DNA of 64,000 nucleotides from positions 310,001 to 374,000 of the forward strand of contig WBVU01000015.1 of assembly GCA_009192285.1 (NCBI GenBank), in the 5' to 3' direction. Made by a program: the position numbers and the translations under genes. Shown here one piece after another: positions 11,094 through 21,654 of this stretch (position 1 is the stretch's first letter; each line of letters opens with the position of its first letter). The notes below the pieces were generated by a model, which worked only from the letters and a program-made list of their open reading frames with translations, did no database searches and was not told the origin of the DNA. The DNA is from Morchella semilibera. Taxonomy: Eukaryota; Ascomycota; Pezizomycetes; Pezizales; Morchellaceae.

Positions 11094-12117
11094 ATGGCCG
11101 ACTATCGCGACATTTGGTCCCCCGCCAAAGTCTTCTCCCCCTCCACTGCACGTCTCCAATCCCAATCCGCCAAAGACTGGACCTACGTCGACCAATGGCT
11201 CCACACCCGCTACCACCCACACCCCATTCCACCCTTCGAGCGCACCCCCGAAACCCTCAAAGCCCTCCTCGCACTCGCGGCCACCAACGAATCCGCCGAC
11301 GACGAGCGAGCCCTCTCCAAAAAGGTCAAAGAGCGCACCCTCTCACAGCTGCAGAAGCGCGACGCCGACACCGCAGCCCAACCCGAGAACGTCCTCGCTG
11401 CGCTCGAGGAGCAGCTGACTCCCGAGGGCCAGAGGGCCCTCAACTCAATTGCGCTGCTCTCGGTGGCGCTGGGGGCCACAGATACGGGTGCGACGGGGTG
11501 GGTTGGGGCACGCAGCTCTTTGGATGGACGGATGGCTAATTTGTGGGTGCTACGGGTAGGCTGGCGCAACGACTGATTGCGCTGACGAAGGAGGAGTTTG
11601 CCCTCGCGCAGCAGTCCCATCGGCTCGGATCCCTCCACGCAAGGCTGCAGGCAGATGTTGAGAGGATCAACGCCCAGATCCTCCGCTTCGAGCGCGGCGC
11701 AGAATATGTGCTCCCGCCCGAGCTCGCCGGACAGGTCGCGGAGTGGACAAGGGCCACACGGCACCTGCAGCACAAGAACGAGGACTACAAGGAACGGGTC
11801 GGTGATCTCCAGGTACCCATATCCATACCCCCCCCAGCCTCAATTCCAGTTGCTGTGCTAAAACTACATGTGTTCAGGGCGAGTTCGCAGGCACCCGTGC
11901 TGCAGCAGGCGTCACCGTCGAGGCGCTCATCGAGCAGGAGAAGGCCGTGCTGGCGCTCAAGGAGCATGTGCTGAACCTCGAGGCGCAGGCACGCGGGTTC
12001 CAGGGGCTGCCACCGGAGAAGGATCTGGCAAGGCTGGAGGTTGAGCGCGTCAGCAAGGAGCTGGCGGAGCTGGAGGAGAAGCGCGAGGCGCTGTATGATA
12101 ATATGGTGGGGGGTTAA
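11094..12117 (+). CDS. HAUS augmin-like complex subunit 1
   Basis: Augmin recruits gamma-tubulin to existing spindle microtubules. Three exons, 11094..11497, 11560..11812 and 11878..12117, give 298 aa (human HAUS1 is 278 aa). Intron 1 is 62 nt with a GCTAAT branch; intron 2 is 65 nt. The N-terminus has the HAUS1-like pattern SPAKVFSPSTARLQSQSAKD followed by WTYVDQWLH, and the rest is nearly all predicted coiled coil rich in Glu/Arg/Leu/Gln (LAQRLIALTKEEFALAQQSH, then LARLEVERVSKELAELEEKR). There is no catalytic motif, as expected for a structural subunit. The call rests on recalled family similarity, length and coiled-coil layout; another spindle or kinetochore coiled-coil protein is the alternative. 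Confidence 0.65.
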
Positions 12118-12923
12118 TTCGGTTCGGGGCGGTCATGGTATATCACTCGGTGACGTTTGATCATTGACCCTTTCCTTGTCTTTCCCCCCCCCTTTTTTTT
12201 CTTTTTTTCCTTTTTCTTGCTGTTGTGTGTTTTTAGTTAATATTAATTAATTCTAGCTCCATTTGATTTCTTCTTATAGTAATTTAGTGTCTGGTCTGGT
12301 CTGGTCTACTCTGGCGAGCGGCGTTTTCGGTGCTGTTCTGTGTCCGCTGTAACCCCCGGCCTTATGCCTACCCTAGGTTCGGGAGGTTTCCGCGCCCATG
12401 TAGAGAGTAGAATAGAGTAGAGTCACTGGTAGAGATCACAGTGGGTTATGCGGAAGGACAGCTAGACATGTTATAACTGGCGTTCGCATAGCATAAATGA
12501 GGGCATCGCTCCCCCGGTCTACGAGATTACACAGCACCAGCTCTCTCTTATCAGGGGAAGAGTACTTCGACCACCGGGCGGGTGGTATTCTGACCTCTGC
12601 CGCGGTCTATCATCTTGGCTTTCCTTATGAACGCAGACTAGTTAAGTGCCCAGGGACGACGATGTGAATGTTGGAGTTATCATTAACTAAGATAGGTAGA
12701 CTAGTTACTTATACAGGGTGACAAAGGAGAAGAAGAATAAGAAGAATATCAAGACCGGCCGCTCTGATAAGCAAGAAGCAAGAATCAAAAAGAAAAAGAG
12801 AAGAGACCCCATTGCGCCCTTTGTCCATACACATACACACTCACTCACAAGACATACTCAGGAATTATAAACAAGAAGAGAAAAGTCCACACTCACACAC
12901 ACAAAAGAAAACAGGACAAAAAA
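12118..12923. other. Convergent 3' intergenic region
   Basis: Lies between the stop codons of HAUS1 (+) and the kelch gene (-). It contains C/T-rich tracts just after HAUS1, a short TCTGG repeat near 12293-12315 and A-rich DNA near 12780-12900. It probably holds both 3' UTRs; no gene is seen. Confidence 0.6.
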
Positions 12924-15900
12924 TCATTGGCATATCATCTCCAAGATGCCCTCTCCGATATTCTCCTCCTCCTCTTCGGCCACAACCTTCTCCGGCTGCT
13001 GCTGCTCTGTGCTCTCAAACACTTTCTCCTGCACCTTCGGAATCACCACCTTCAACTCCACCTTCCCCGCCGGCACCGGCTCCTTCTCCACCTCAATCTC
13101 CACAGCCACTTTCTCCTTCACCACCGCCTCCTCCGCCTCCTCATCAGGACTCGGCGCCATAACCCTCTCATCCAGATTCACCACCCTCAGCGCCCCCTTC
13201 GGCGCCGTAAACAGCACCTGCACAACCCTCCTCTCGATCGCCGCCTCCAGGCCGTCCATGTCCCAGTCGTTCCCCCCCGGAGACGTCCCCTCCAGGGGTA
13301 CATTCGTCGGCATCTCCAGCGCATCGCCGCCCGTCGTTGCCGTCGTGGTTGTAGTGCCAGTACCAGTCGTGGAAGCGTTTCTAGAGAACCTGCTCCCCGA
13401 CTCCCACAGCGATATCGGGCTCGTCGGGAGAATATCCGGCAGCGCGCTGCGTAGCGCCGAAATGCTCGCCCAGCGCCTCGGCTCCGTCCTCCTGCCCGAC
13501 GCGGACGGGCTCAGCGAGACGACCCGCCTCTGCTGCTGCTTCTCCGGGAAGAACCGGGCCGGCGTCAGCAGCGTCCTGACCCTCGGCCTCGGCGGGGAGG
13601 GGCGCGGCGCCGAGCGCGGCGGGAACGAGCGCGTGTACGGTATCCGGATCGGGGCCGTGGGGACGAGGCTCAGGCTCTCGGAGCTGAGGGCTGCGCGCGG
13701 CGGCAGGCGCGGGATCAGGGACGATGTCTGGTCGCTCCACTCGCCGCTGAGGGTTGTTGAGCGGGAGCGCGTCCGCTGCTGCTCGTAGATGGTCTCTTGG
13801 GCCGCCATCTTCTCCGCGAAGGCCAGCGAGCGCGTGTATAGGCTCTGGAGGTTCGCGAGGTCGTCGGAGCCCGTTGTGGCGGCGCAGCTGCTGCCGCGGG
13901 AGGCGCGGTTGGGGTCGAAGGGGCTGTTTGTGTTTTCCTCGGCCTCGAAGATTGTGGAGACGCGGGCGGGGTTGGTCTTTAGGACTGCCTTTGGGGGCGG
14001 GCGGAGGCCGGCGACCGCAGCGGAGGATGCGGAGATATAGGGCATCTTGCGGAGCGAGGGCCGCGGGGCGGGGGGTGATATAGGGCGGGGATCGACCGCC
14101 GCCGCTGCCTCTTCCCCGAGAACCCGGTATGAGTGGCTGCGGGTCTCGACGATCCCTACTCGCTCTTGGCTCAGTGAGGCCCTGTTGGAGGAGTATATCC
14201 CTAGGTGTTCCTGACTCGCGGAGGCCCTGCGGGCGCCGTATATTGAGCTGCTACTTCTCGGTCGTTCGGTCATGCCGCCGGTCATCATCATCGGCGGTGA
14301 CTTCTCGGTCCCGTAGCAGTTGAAGGAGCCCAATCTCTCCTGACTCGCCGAGGGGCCGCCATAGAACCCAAAGGACCCCCACCGCTCCCTCTCCAGCGGG
14401 CCCGCGTCTTCCTCGTCGCGGCCTCTTCCGCGGCCCTTCCGGAAGTACCAATGATAGCCAATGATCGCCGCCGCAAGTCCGGCGATCCCAAATATCACAC
14501 CCAAGACGATACCGGTGGTCCGTCTATGCTCCGACTTTCTGACCTCCTCCTCCTCCTCCTCCGCCCTGAGGATCCGGGCGGGCTTATAAGTGGCCGCCCA
14601 CATCCCCGAGGTGACGTTGAAGAAGTAGCTCTTGTTACTGACGACGGAGGCGTTTACGAACGGCGAGATTCGGTATCCGCTCGTAATCATCATCACGTCC
14701 CCCTCGAGCATCACCGCCGCATGTCCGCTCAGCCCCTCCGCCTCGCCGTCCGTCGGTGGGCCCAGTTCGCCCGGATGGATGAAGGGGATGGTCCATTTCC
14801 ACTCGCGGCCGTCCCTGCCCCCCGCCTCCCCCGTCATCTCGAGTATGATCAGCCGTGGCTCGGCGGGCGTGTTGATATCGCCCACCCACCCGCCATAGAC
14901 GACGATTCTCTTTCCGTCCCGCGTGGCCACGGCGCTATGTCCAGACCTCGGGTCGATCCTGCGCGTGTCGTCGTTCCGCCTCCTCACTCCCGCCGCCTCC
15001 GCCGCCGCCTCCGCCGCCATCCGCGTGGAAGGGTCCTCCCTCGTCGTCGTCTCTATACCTGTGTCTGCCGCCGCCGCTGCCGCCGTAGCAAGAACCCGCG
15101 TCTCGCTCGACTGCAACCGCGGCGGTGACGCCGCCGGAAGCCCAACCTCTGCAAACCGCCACCGCCCGTCGGGGACAGAGTACACCGCCACCTGGCGCAT
15201 ATCCACAAACGCCCCGGCCGTGTACCCGCCCACCATAACCACGCTCATCGCGCTCCCGCTGCCTGCCCCGCTTGCGGGCAGGGTCGTCATCGAGAACCCC
15301 GCCTCGGGGATGGGCCACTCGCGATTACTGCTCCCGTCATACTCTCCCACCACCACCGCCTCCTCGGCGCCCACCACCACCGGCGGCGGCGACGGCGGTG
15401 CCTCCTTCCCCCTGCGCTCACCAGGGACATAGCTCTGCGCCCTCTGGACCGGGAGCTGCGCCGTCAGCATGGCAGCGCTGTACCCGCCCGTCCCAACCCC
15501 CCCCGGACACACGCCGCCAAACACGTACGCCGTGTGCTCCGTGACCGTGGTGATGACCACCCCCTGCTCAAACTCCTTCATCCCCTCCTCGCCCTCGCCC
15601 CTCCCCGTCATGAACGTCTCCCCGGGCGCAACGGTCGACGTCGTGGAGCTAACGGCGTGCACGAACGCCCTCGCGCCGTACCGCAGCGCCAGCGGCGACG
15701 CCGCGCCCCCCGCTCCCGTCGGCGCAATCGCCCGCGGCGCCCACCCGCCCCCGCCGGGTGCATACTCGAGTGTTTGCAGCTCCGCCTCGCAGCCGCCGGC
15801 GAGGACCAGGACTCCGCTGGTGGACAGCAGGAGCGCCGATAGCGTGGTTGATGAGCTGGGGAGCGGCGGCGGCGGGAGCTCGCGCAGTGAGCTGGTGATG

Positions 15901-16178
15901 TTGCTGGGCGTGTAGGTTGTGTTTAGGGCGAGGGAGAGGAAGCGGAACGAGGAGAGGGACGGGGCAGAGGGGGAGGAGGAGGACGGGGCGAAGAGGTAGA
16001 GTGTTGATGCGTCGTGGGAGAGGAGGGCGGTCGCGGGGTGGGGCGGCTGCGGTGTTTGGACTGCTGCTGCTGACGGTATCGTGTAGAGGAGCAGCAGCCG
16101 TAGGAATAGCGGTAATGATAGCACCGGTAGTAGACTGGTGATGTTGTGATTTTGGTGCCGCATCGTGAAGCACAGCAT
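12924..16178 (-). CDS. Kelch-repeat (galactose-oxidase-like propeller) single-pass membrane protein
   Basis: One uninterrupted frame of 1084 aa. A signal peptide lies at the N-terminus (hydrophobic PVLSLPLFLRLLLLYTIP, then SAAA). An extracellular region of about 500 aa carries kelch-like blades: VLVLAGGCEAEL, TAYVFGGVCPGG, SVVMVGGYTAGAFV, GHSAVATRDGKRIVVYGGW, GHAAVMLEGDVMMITSGY. It is followed by KSYFFNVTSGMWAATYKPAR. A single TM helix (about 553-575, GIVLGVIFGIAGLAAAIIGY) is followed by an Arg/Gly stop-transfer and a cytoplasmic tail of about 500 residues, rich in Ser/Pro with repeated SQE(R/H)LG units and an acidic C-terminus. Two in-frame starts are possible (16178 or 16163). This architecture suggests a cell-surface sensor or polarity/wall protein, but no ligand or partner can be named. 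G/C-rich third positions match RRP6. Confidence 0.8.
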   Translation of the reverse strand: MLCFTMRHQNHNITSLLPVLSLPLFLRLLLLYTIPSAAAVQTPQPPHPATALLSHDASTLYLFAPSSSSPSAPSLSSFRFLSLALNTTYTPSNITSSLRELPPPPLPSSSTTLSALLLSTSGVLVLAGGCEAELQTLEYAPGGGGWAPRAIAPTGAGGAASPLALRYGARAFVHAVSSTTSTVAPGETFMTGRGEGEEGMKEFEQGVVITTVTEHTAYVFGGVCPGGVGTGGYSAAMLTAQLPVQRAQSYVPGERRGKEAPPSPPPVVVGAEEAVVVGEYDGSSNREWPIPEAGFSMTTLPASGAGSGSAMSVVMVGGYTAGAFVDMRQVAVYSVPDGRWRFAEVGLPAASPPRLQSSETRVLATAAAAAADTGIETTTREDPSTRMAAEAAAEAAGVRRRNDDTRRIDPRSGHSAVATRDGKRIVVYGGWVGDINTPAEPRLIILEMTGEAGGRDGREWKWTIPFIHPGELGPPTDGEAEGLSGHAAVMLEGDVMMITSGYRISPFVNASVVSNKSYFFNVTSGMWAATYKPARILRAEEEEEEVRKSEHRRTTGIVLGVIFGIAGLAAAIIGYHWYFRKGRGRGRDEEDAGPLERERWGSFGFYGGPSASQERLGSFNCYGTEKSPPMMMTGGMTERPRSSSSIYGARRASASQEHLGIYSSNRASLSQERVGIVETRSHSYRVLGEEAAAAVDPRPISPPAPRPSLRKMPYISASSAAVAGLRPPPKAVLKTNPARVSTIFEAEENTNSPFDPNRASRGSSCAATTGSDDLANLQSLYTRSLAFAEKMAAQETIYEQQRTRSRSTTLSGEWSDQTSSLIPRLPPRAALSSESLSLVPTAPIRIPYTRSFPPRSAPRPSPPRPRVRTLLTPARFFPEKQQQRRVVSLSPSASGRRTEPRRWASISALRSALPDILPTSPISLWESGSRFSRNASTTGTGTTTTTATTGGDALEMPTNVPLEGTSPGGNDWDMDGLEAAIERRVVQVLFTAPKGALRVVNLDERVMAPSPDEEAEEAVVKEKVAVEIEVEKEPVPAGKVELKVVIPKVQEKVFESTEQQQPEKVVAEEEEENIGEGILEMICQ

Positions 16179-18045
16179 ATAGTGCAGAGTTCGTAGAATC
16201 GATGGAGGTTAATGTTAGCAAACACAGGAGACAAGAGTGAAAAGAAGGCTCTCCCCCCAATATGCACACCCGAAAAAACCAGATGGCGTCCCCCCTCCCC
16301 CTCCCAGCCCATCATTTCTTGCACACAGAGAGTGGTTGGGTCATCACGAAAGCAAGTTGGTGACGGGTGTGGAATGTAGTTTTTCTGTCTGGATTTGGAC
16401 GGTGGAATGCCACCCCCACCCCACCCCACCCACCCGACGGCATGCAGGTACCTTCTTATGTAGGTACAGGTATTTATTATTGCAACATGTGCATACTACA
16501 TGGTGGTGGCTGAAAAGAGATGCTGCTGCTGCTATTCTGGCGGAGTTCTAAATTGTGGACTCGGAATCATTTCCACTGCTGGGACGCTAGCCGCAATGGG
16601 CGGTTGTTAGTAAGGAGGGAGGGACGCCAAGACGCTGTCCTTAATGTTACTGTTTTGCTGGATCGAGGTGCATTGCATGGGTAATGGGGCAGGGAATTAA
16701 TTGCAATGCCAAATCCGACAGCTCCCATGGCACCAGAGCAGAAAGGTATCCGTCTTTCCAGTGCATGTATACATATATATCTACAGGCGTTCAATCACCA
16801 AACACTACATACTTAACTAGAGGATCCGCTGAGACGAGACCGCTAGTTAACGTACGGCCCTCCGCAGAGTCTGGTAGAATTATTGCAAGCGTTCCTATTA
16901 TATTAGCCCTTAAAAGGAAAAGAAAAAAGTTAGTCCTCCAGGGGTAGGGATTGCCACCCCCATGCGCGACTGCGGAACCTCTCCACCACGACCACCCCAT
17001 TTCCATCACCACCACAACCACTCCACCACAGCCTCTCAACGCACGATAGTGGGGACCTTTTTCGCCCCTTTAAGGGCCGACACAACAGGACTATTGGGTC
17101 ACGCAAGACCCACCCCTGCAATAGCCCTGCCGGAGCTGCCGTGCATGTAGTATACATCAGTACCAACCAAAATGATTTTTTATAACACACAACGACTCTG
17201 GAGCTAAGTAGATGATGGCCCCCACTAAAGCCAAAAGAAACAAGAACCAAAAATAACAACCAGCAACTCAACCCACGAAAGGGGGGGAGGGGGGGGAAAG
17301 AGCATCTAAGATAACCCCTCCAGTCTTTACACCCAAAACGCCCTCTTCCTGCTTAACAGCTGCTGCTCGCTCTCCCCTCGCCAACTCGTAGTAATGGTAG
17401 CAGCTGGAATCTCCCTATAAGGGTACGAAGGGACCTGAAATGATACCCGGCCTTATGGTAGGGCAGGTACCCTCACAGAGGGCACTCACCGTTGGTCGAG
17501 TTCGGATTTTAAAACAGAAGTTTTATAGTGTTAACCAGTGGCTAAGTAAGTATGCAGGTAGCTTAGACCACTTCCACCAAAACAGCCCTAACCCTCATAT
17601 TCCGATAAGGGCACCACACCAAAAAACTGCTCAAGGCCGTTAGAGTATTCTGATAGCAAGAATACCACCCGCTCCTTCCTTGTAAGGCGGTTATTCCTGT
17701 AGCTGGTACTCTTCTGGGAGATTCGACTGTAATGGTAACAATGACAGTAGCAGTAGCAGTAGTTAATAATAATTAAAGAAGATGGAAGGGGAAACCATTC
17801 TCTCTTTCTGGCTGTATTGATGTTTTTAATAGTACATCGTCCATTTATAACTATAACCACTTCTGGGCGGTCACTCCTCCAAGAAGAAAAAAAGAGAAAA
17901 TAGAAAATAGAGAAAATAGAAGAAAGAAAGAAACAAAAACCATCAAAATGATGTCGGTAATAAAAAAAAGAAAAAGAAAGAGAGGAAGAAAAAACTCATC
18001 TTTCTTTTTTTAAGAAGAGAAAACACTACCCAGTACGATACCCCA
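16179..18045. other. 1.9 kb intergenic region
   Basis: Upstream of the kelch gene and downstream of the small basic-protein gene. It contains C-rich stretches near 16290-16430 and 16960-17040, G-rich 17281-17300, and A/G-rich homopurine DNA at 17880-18000. Small open frames here lack family features. I see no gene. Confidence 0.6.
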
Positions 18046-18504
18046 CTACTTCCCCACCTTCATCTGCCCCCTCCAGACATCCAAAGCCCTCACCAGCACC
18101 TCCCCCGCCACCACCTTCTCCCTCTCCCTCTCCTCCACAACCCTCACCTTCTCCCTACCCCTCCTCTCCTCCCTCTCGGCCCCCCACTTCCTCTTCCTCT
18201 CCTCCAACTCCCTCCTCATCGCCAACCACCTCACTGAGTGCCCCACTCCGACTCCCGCGCCCGCCGCCTCCCCGACATCCAACGGCGGCACCGTAAACCA
18301 TAGCAACTTCCCCTCCCCATCCCTCAAGAACTGCGCCGCCGTCGCCTCATCAATGTTGTGCGTGACGCTATCCGGAAGGGTAAATTGGAGGGGGTTCCGG
18401 GCCGAATTATACTTGTTTTCTGTCTTGCTGCTGCTCTGCTTGCTTACTATCTGATCGTGCCCTGCTGAACCCAGGTGTGACTCCCTGGCACAGAGCCCTC
18501 GCAT
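18046..18504 (-). CDS. Small charged protein, unrecognised; 5' end uncertain
   Basis: Reads as 152 aa. The middle looks protein-like: PLQFTLPDSVTHNIDEATAA, then QFLRDGEGKLLWFTVPPLDV. The C-terminal half is a highly charged helix (RRELEERKRKWGAEREERRG onward) likely to form a coiled coil and ending ALDVWRGQMKVGK. I do not recognise the family. The first 25 or so residues look unlike a normal N-terminus, and several AG acceptors precede TYNSARNPL-like sequence, so the true start may be on an upstream exon. It lies downstream of the RSC gene on the same strand. Non-coding status is possible but the codon pattern argues against it. Confidence 0.4.
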   Translation of the reverse strand: MRGLCARESHLGSAGHDQIVSKQSSSKTENKYNSARNPLQFTLPDSVTHNIDEATAAQFLRDGEGKLLWFTVPPLDVGEAAGAGVGVGHSVRWLAMRRELEERKRKWGAEREERRGREKVRVVEEREREKVVAGEVLVRALDVWRGQMKVGK

Positions 18505-19350
18505 TCACCCCTTGCCGGAATAACAGTAGCTGGGCCATAAATAGTCAAGCCAATTAGTAACGTCTGCCCAGCGCTAATGGAACATGAATAGTTCGACTTA
18601 GCCGGAACGAATATATAATATAATTATAAATGTAATTTGAACAAGTATAGAAACAATTCTCATTTATATGTACAGGGTTGCTTATTTGCGAGCTCAGTTA
18701 GATTGGGCAGCGTCTCTTGGTTGTGTGATTGGTTGGCTGGGCGTTGCGCCCGGACCCTCAAATGGCACTTAGGCATTGTTTTGCCAGCGGAGAGTAAGAG
18801 CGAGACGGTGGTTAAATTAAAGTTTTCATGGTTGAACAGAGGCCTGCGCAGAATGTGCGCGTGCTGTAAACCATTTGCGTCATGGAACATCGTCTATTAT
18901 TCAGGTAAGTCGGGTAATAAATGATATATGGGATATTATCGCTATGGTTGTCAGCGGTGTAACGTCTAGATATGACTTTATGATGGATGTGCGGGTATGT
19001 ATTGTATATAGTAATAGGGTTCATTATAAGTGAGCGGCGTTTTTAGTAAGTTTCCAGGATGTATATGATGTTCACAATATGTGTGTCAACCGTGTTTTGA
19101 GTTTCCCTACTTTAGGAGGTGGTATAATAGACATGGAGTACTAGGAGGAGGGTTTTGTTTAGTTCATGCTGTATTTTATTAACTAATTTATATGATATAT
19201 ATGATTGTAGGGTGGGAGAGATTGAAAGAGTTTAAAAATTGGACGTTAGGGATGGGGACGATGGGTGTATGGTGTGTGGTTTGCTTGTTGTGGTGACAGC
19301 GAAGGGTTTCGCATGCTCTGCCAATTGCAGGACAGCGCAGGAAAAAAGGA
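18505..19350. other. AT-rich intergenic stretch
   Basis: Between the unrecognised gene and the 3' end of the RSC gene. It is AT-rich, with TATA-rich sequence near 18605 and 19190. Open frames on either strand look random. No gene is seen. Confidence 0.55.
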
Positions 19351-21654
19351 TCATGCAGCAGCAGCAGCAGCAGTAACAGCAGCAGCAGGCAAACGGCTGT
19401 TGGGCAACCGTCCAATCCTTCTTCCCTCGTCCTGCAATTGCACGGGGCCAGACGCCCACAACCACAACCACGGCCACCCATTGCAGTATATGCATAAGAT
19501 AGATATATAGAGTATTGCAAACAAAGAAAACCAAGGCCTCAAAGCCTCAAATCAAAAAGGGGGGCGGGGGAAGGAGGAAAAAGAAAAGAAAAAAAGAAAA
19601 AGAAAAAAACTCACATTCTCCCTCCTCGCCCTCCTAAACACTGCACCCACAATCGGCGGTGCATTCTCTACTCCCATCTTCGCCTCGGGCAATGGGTCAT
19701 CCTCCTTCGCGTCGGCCGGTAACATATGGAGAATCGGACTCGGCATCTTCTTGAGCACTTGCTGCTTCTCAAAGCTATCGAGCTCGTAGTCCTGCCCTCG
19801 CACCTCATCCGGGATGCAACTCTTCCATGTCTTGATCTTATTAAAGTGCTTCTCGACCTCATTGTATCTGCTCTCGCACACATATATTGGCGTACGCTTC
19901 GGGTCCACGCCCTTTGGGCGACCCCTCGAGTATCTAGTAAAGAACATGACAAAGCACTTCCCAAGCACCTCATCGATATGGTGGTCTCTGTACTGCCCCG
20001 TCTTGACCACCTCATCTGGATAGAACTTCTTATTCTCCCAATGGACGGTCTGCTCAGGCCGATAGTACCAGCACGCGTTAATCCACACTTGTCCATCATG
20101 GTCTTTCCAGGTCCTAAAGATCTGGCCAACCGTAGGCTTATTCGGGTCGTTTGGATTGATGATGTGGATCCAGTCGCCGACGCGGTAGGTATCGCCCTTA
20201 TGGGGGATATGGTCTAGTGGGAGTCTGAGTTGCTTGCTGCTGCCCGCACCCTCGTCGCCGCCGGTGATGTCCTCGTCCTTGCGGGCCTTCTCGATCTCGG
20301 CGGCCTTACGCATCTCCTCCTGGAGCATGACGGCGTCCTGATGCAGCTGCGAGTCGTCCTCGTTGAAGGTTTTGGCGTTCTCAAACATCAGCTCCATGTC
20401 GGCAATGAACTGGTCAAACGTCTTGTACTCGCGCCGCTTGACGTTCTTCCGGATGAGATCCAGTGCGATGGGGTTCTTGATCTCCTGGAAGTACTCGGGG
20501 AACTCCTTCTTCTCGGGGAGCTTCTCAAACGCATTGATCCTTAGATTCCCGGATCTGCATCGCCCCCATACCCGCACATCAGTACACTCTCCACAACACA
20601 ATACACACGCAATTGATCCCAAACCCCCAAACCCCCAAGAAAACTCACCCCTCATCCTTCAATTTCCTCAGCGCTTTCAGCACATTCTTGACCCTCACCT
20701 CCATTGGCGTATCCACCCTCGGCGGCCTCCCCCTCTTCCTCCTCGGATCATTCATATCCTTCCTGACACTCTCGCTCCCACCCTCGCCCTCCTCTTCCTT
20801 CACATTCTTCCCCGTGCGCCTCCTGGCCGATGTCCTCCTCTTCTTCCCTTCCTCCTCCTCCTCCTCCTCCTCTTCGTCCTCCTCTTCTTCCTCCGCCGCC
20901 GAGTCCTCCTCGGGGTCCGGCGAGCCCTGCGAACCGCTCGGCGACGGCGGAGGCAGCGGGCCAAGATCAGGCAGCTCGCTGTCTGCTTGCGCGATCACGC
21001 CTGCGTCGTGAAGCTTCTCTAGTTCCGCAGTGAGGGTGCCCTAGATTCGGGGATCGGTCAGTCAGTCCGTCTCCCCCCGCCCCCGGGGGTGTCTTAGGGC
21101 AGGAAAAAGAAAAAAAGGAAAAAGAAAAAAAACGGACCTCGAGTATCTCCGCATCCTCATAGATAACACTATCATGTCTATTATATAACTTCGCGTTATG
21201 AAAAATCTACTCCCTCGCACCACCAATTAGCCTCCTCACCCCTTCTTCCCCCCCTCCCCTCCCCCCTCCCCCTCCCCCCTCCCCTCCCCCCTCCCCCCAC
21301 CCCCGAGACACCAACATACCTGCGCACAATCTCTCACAAAGTCCTTCCATGCCGTGTACGTCCTCCTCTTGACGCTGGTCTGCACTGGGTTCAGCGCCTG
21401 CGGATGCTTGATGAGCTTATAATAGTCCGTGAACTGCCTCTTCGGGAGAAGGTCATGGAATGCCTCCGACAGGTCTCTCTCCGCACTATACACATACAAG
21501 TCCTCTTATCAGCATTCGCCCTCCAGGGGTGTGGGGGGTTGGGGGGGACGTACTCTGCGGGATCGCGCTGCGCAAATAGGGCGTCGAGGACGGTCTGCAT
21601 GGCGCGGAAGAGCTCATCGCTGAGCTTTGGCGTGGGGTTGCGCACTGTGACCAT
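19351..21654 (-). CDS. RSC chromatin-remodelling subunit with two bromodomains and a BAH domain (Rsc1/Rsc2 type)
   Basis: Acetyl-lysine-reading subunit of the RSC nucleosome remodeller. Exons 21654..21554, 21485..21320, 21206..21138, 21040..20649 and 20554..19615 are secure and encode 556 aa. Bromodomain 1 (about 5-110) shows FTDYYKLIKHP and HNAKLYN with the acetyl-lysine Asn. An acidic linker with an AT-hook-like KRGRPPR follows. Bromodomain 2 (about 250-345) shows FPEYFQEIKNPIAL and FENAKTFN. A BAH domain (about 360-480) begins YRVGDWIHI. The 3' end is uncertain: after ARREN there is a GTGAGT donor and polypyrimidine. A proposed last exon, 19431..19351, encodes DEGRRIGRLPNSRLPAAAVT, six Ala and a stop, total 582 aa. 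This is shorter than yeast Rsc1/2 (about 900 aa), whose C-terminal part is poorly conserved. Without splicing the frame would stop at 19552. Confidence 0.9.
21207..21319 (-). other. Intron 2 of the RSC gene with G-quadruplex-prone sense sequence
   Basis: The intron runs from a GTATGT donor to a GCTAAT branch and TAG acceptor. In the transcribed (sense) strand its middle (21303..21241) is an almost unbroken series of G4-G6 runs separated by single A or T. At least eight G-runs of four or more are present, far more than needed for an RNA G-quadruplex. Confidence 0.75.

Noticed and set aside
14451-15128. 225-codon plus-strand frame over the kelch gene
   Set aside because: Antisense shadow of a GC-rich coding region; Arg/Pro-rich with no recognisable fold.
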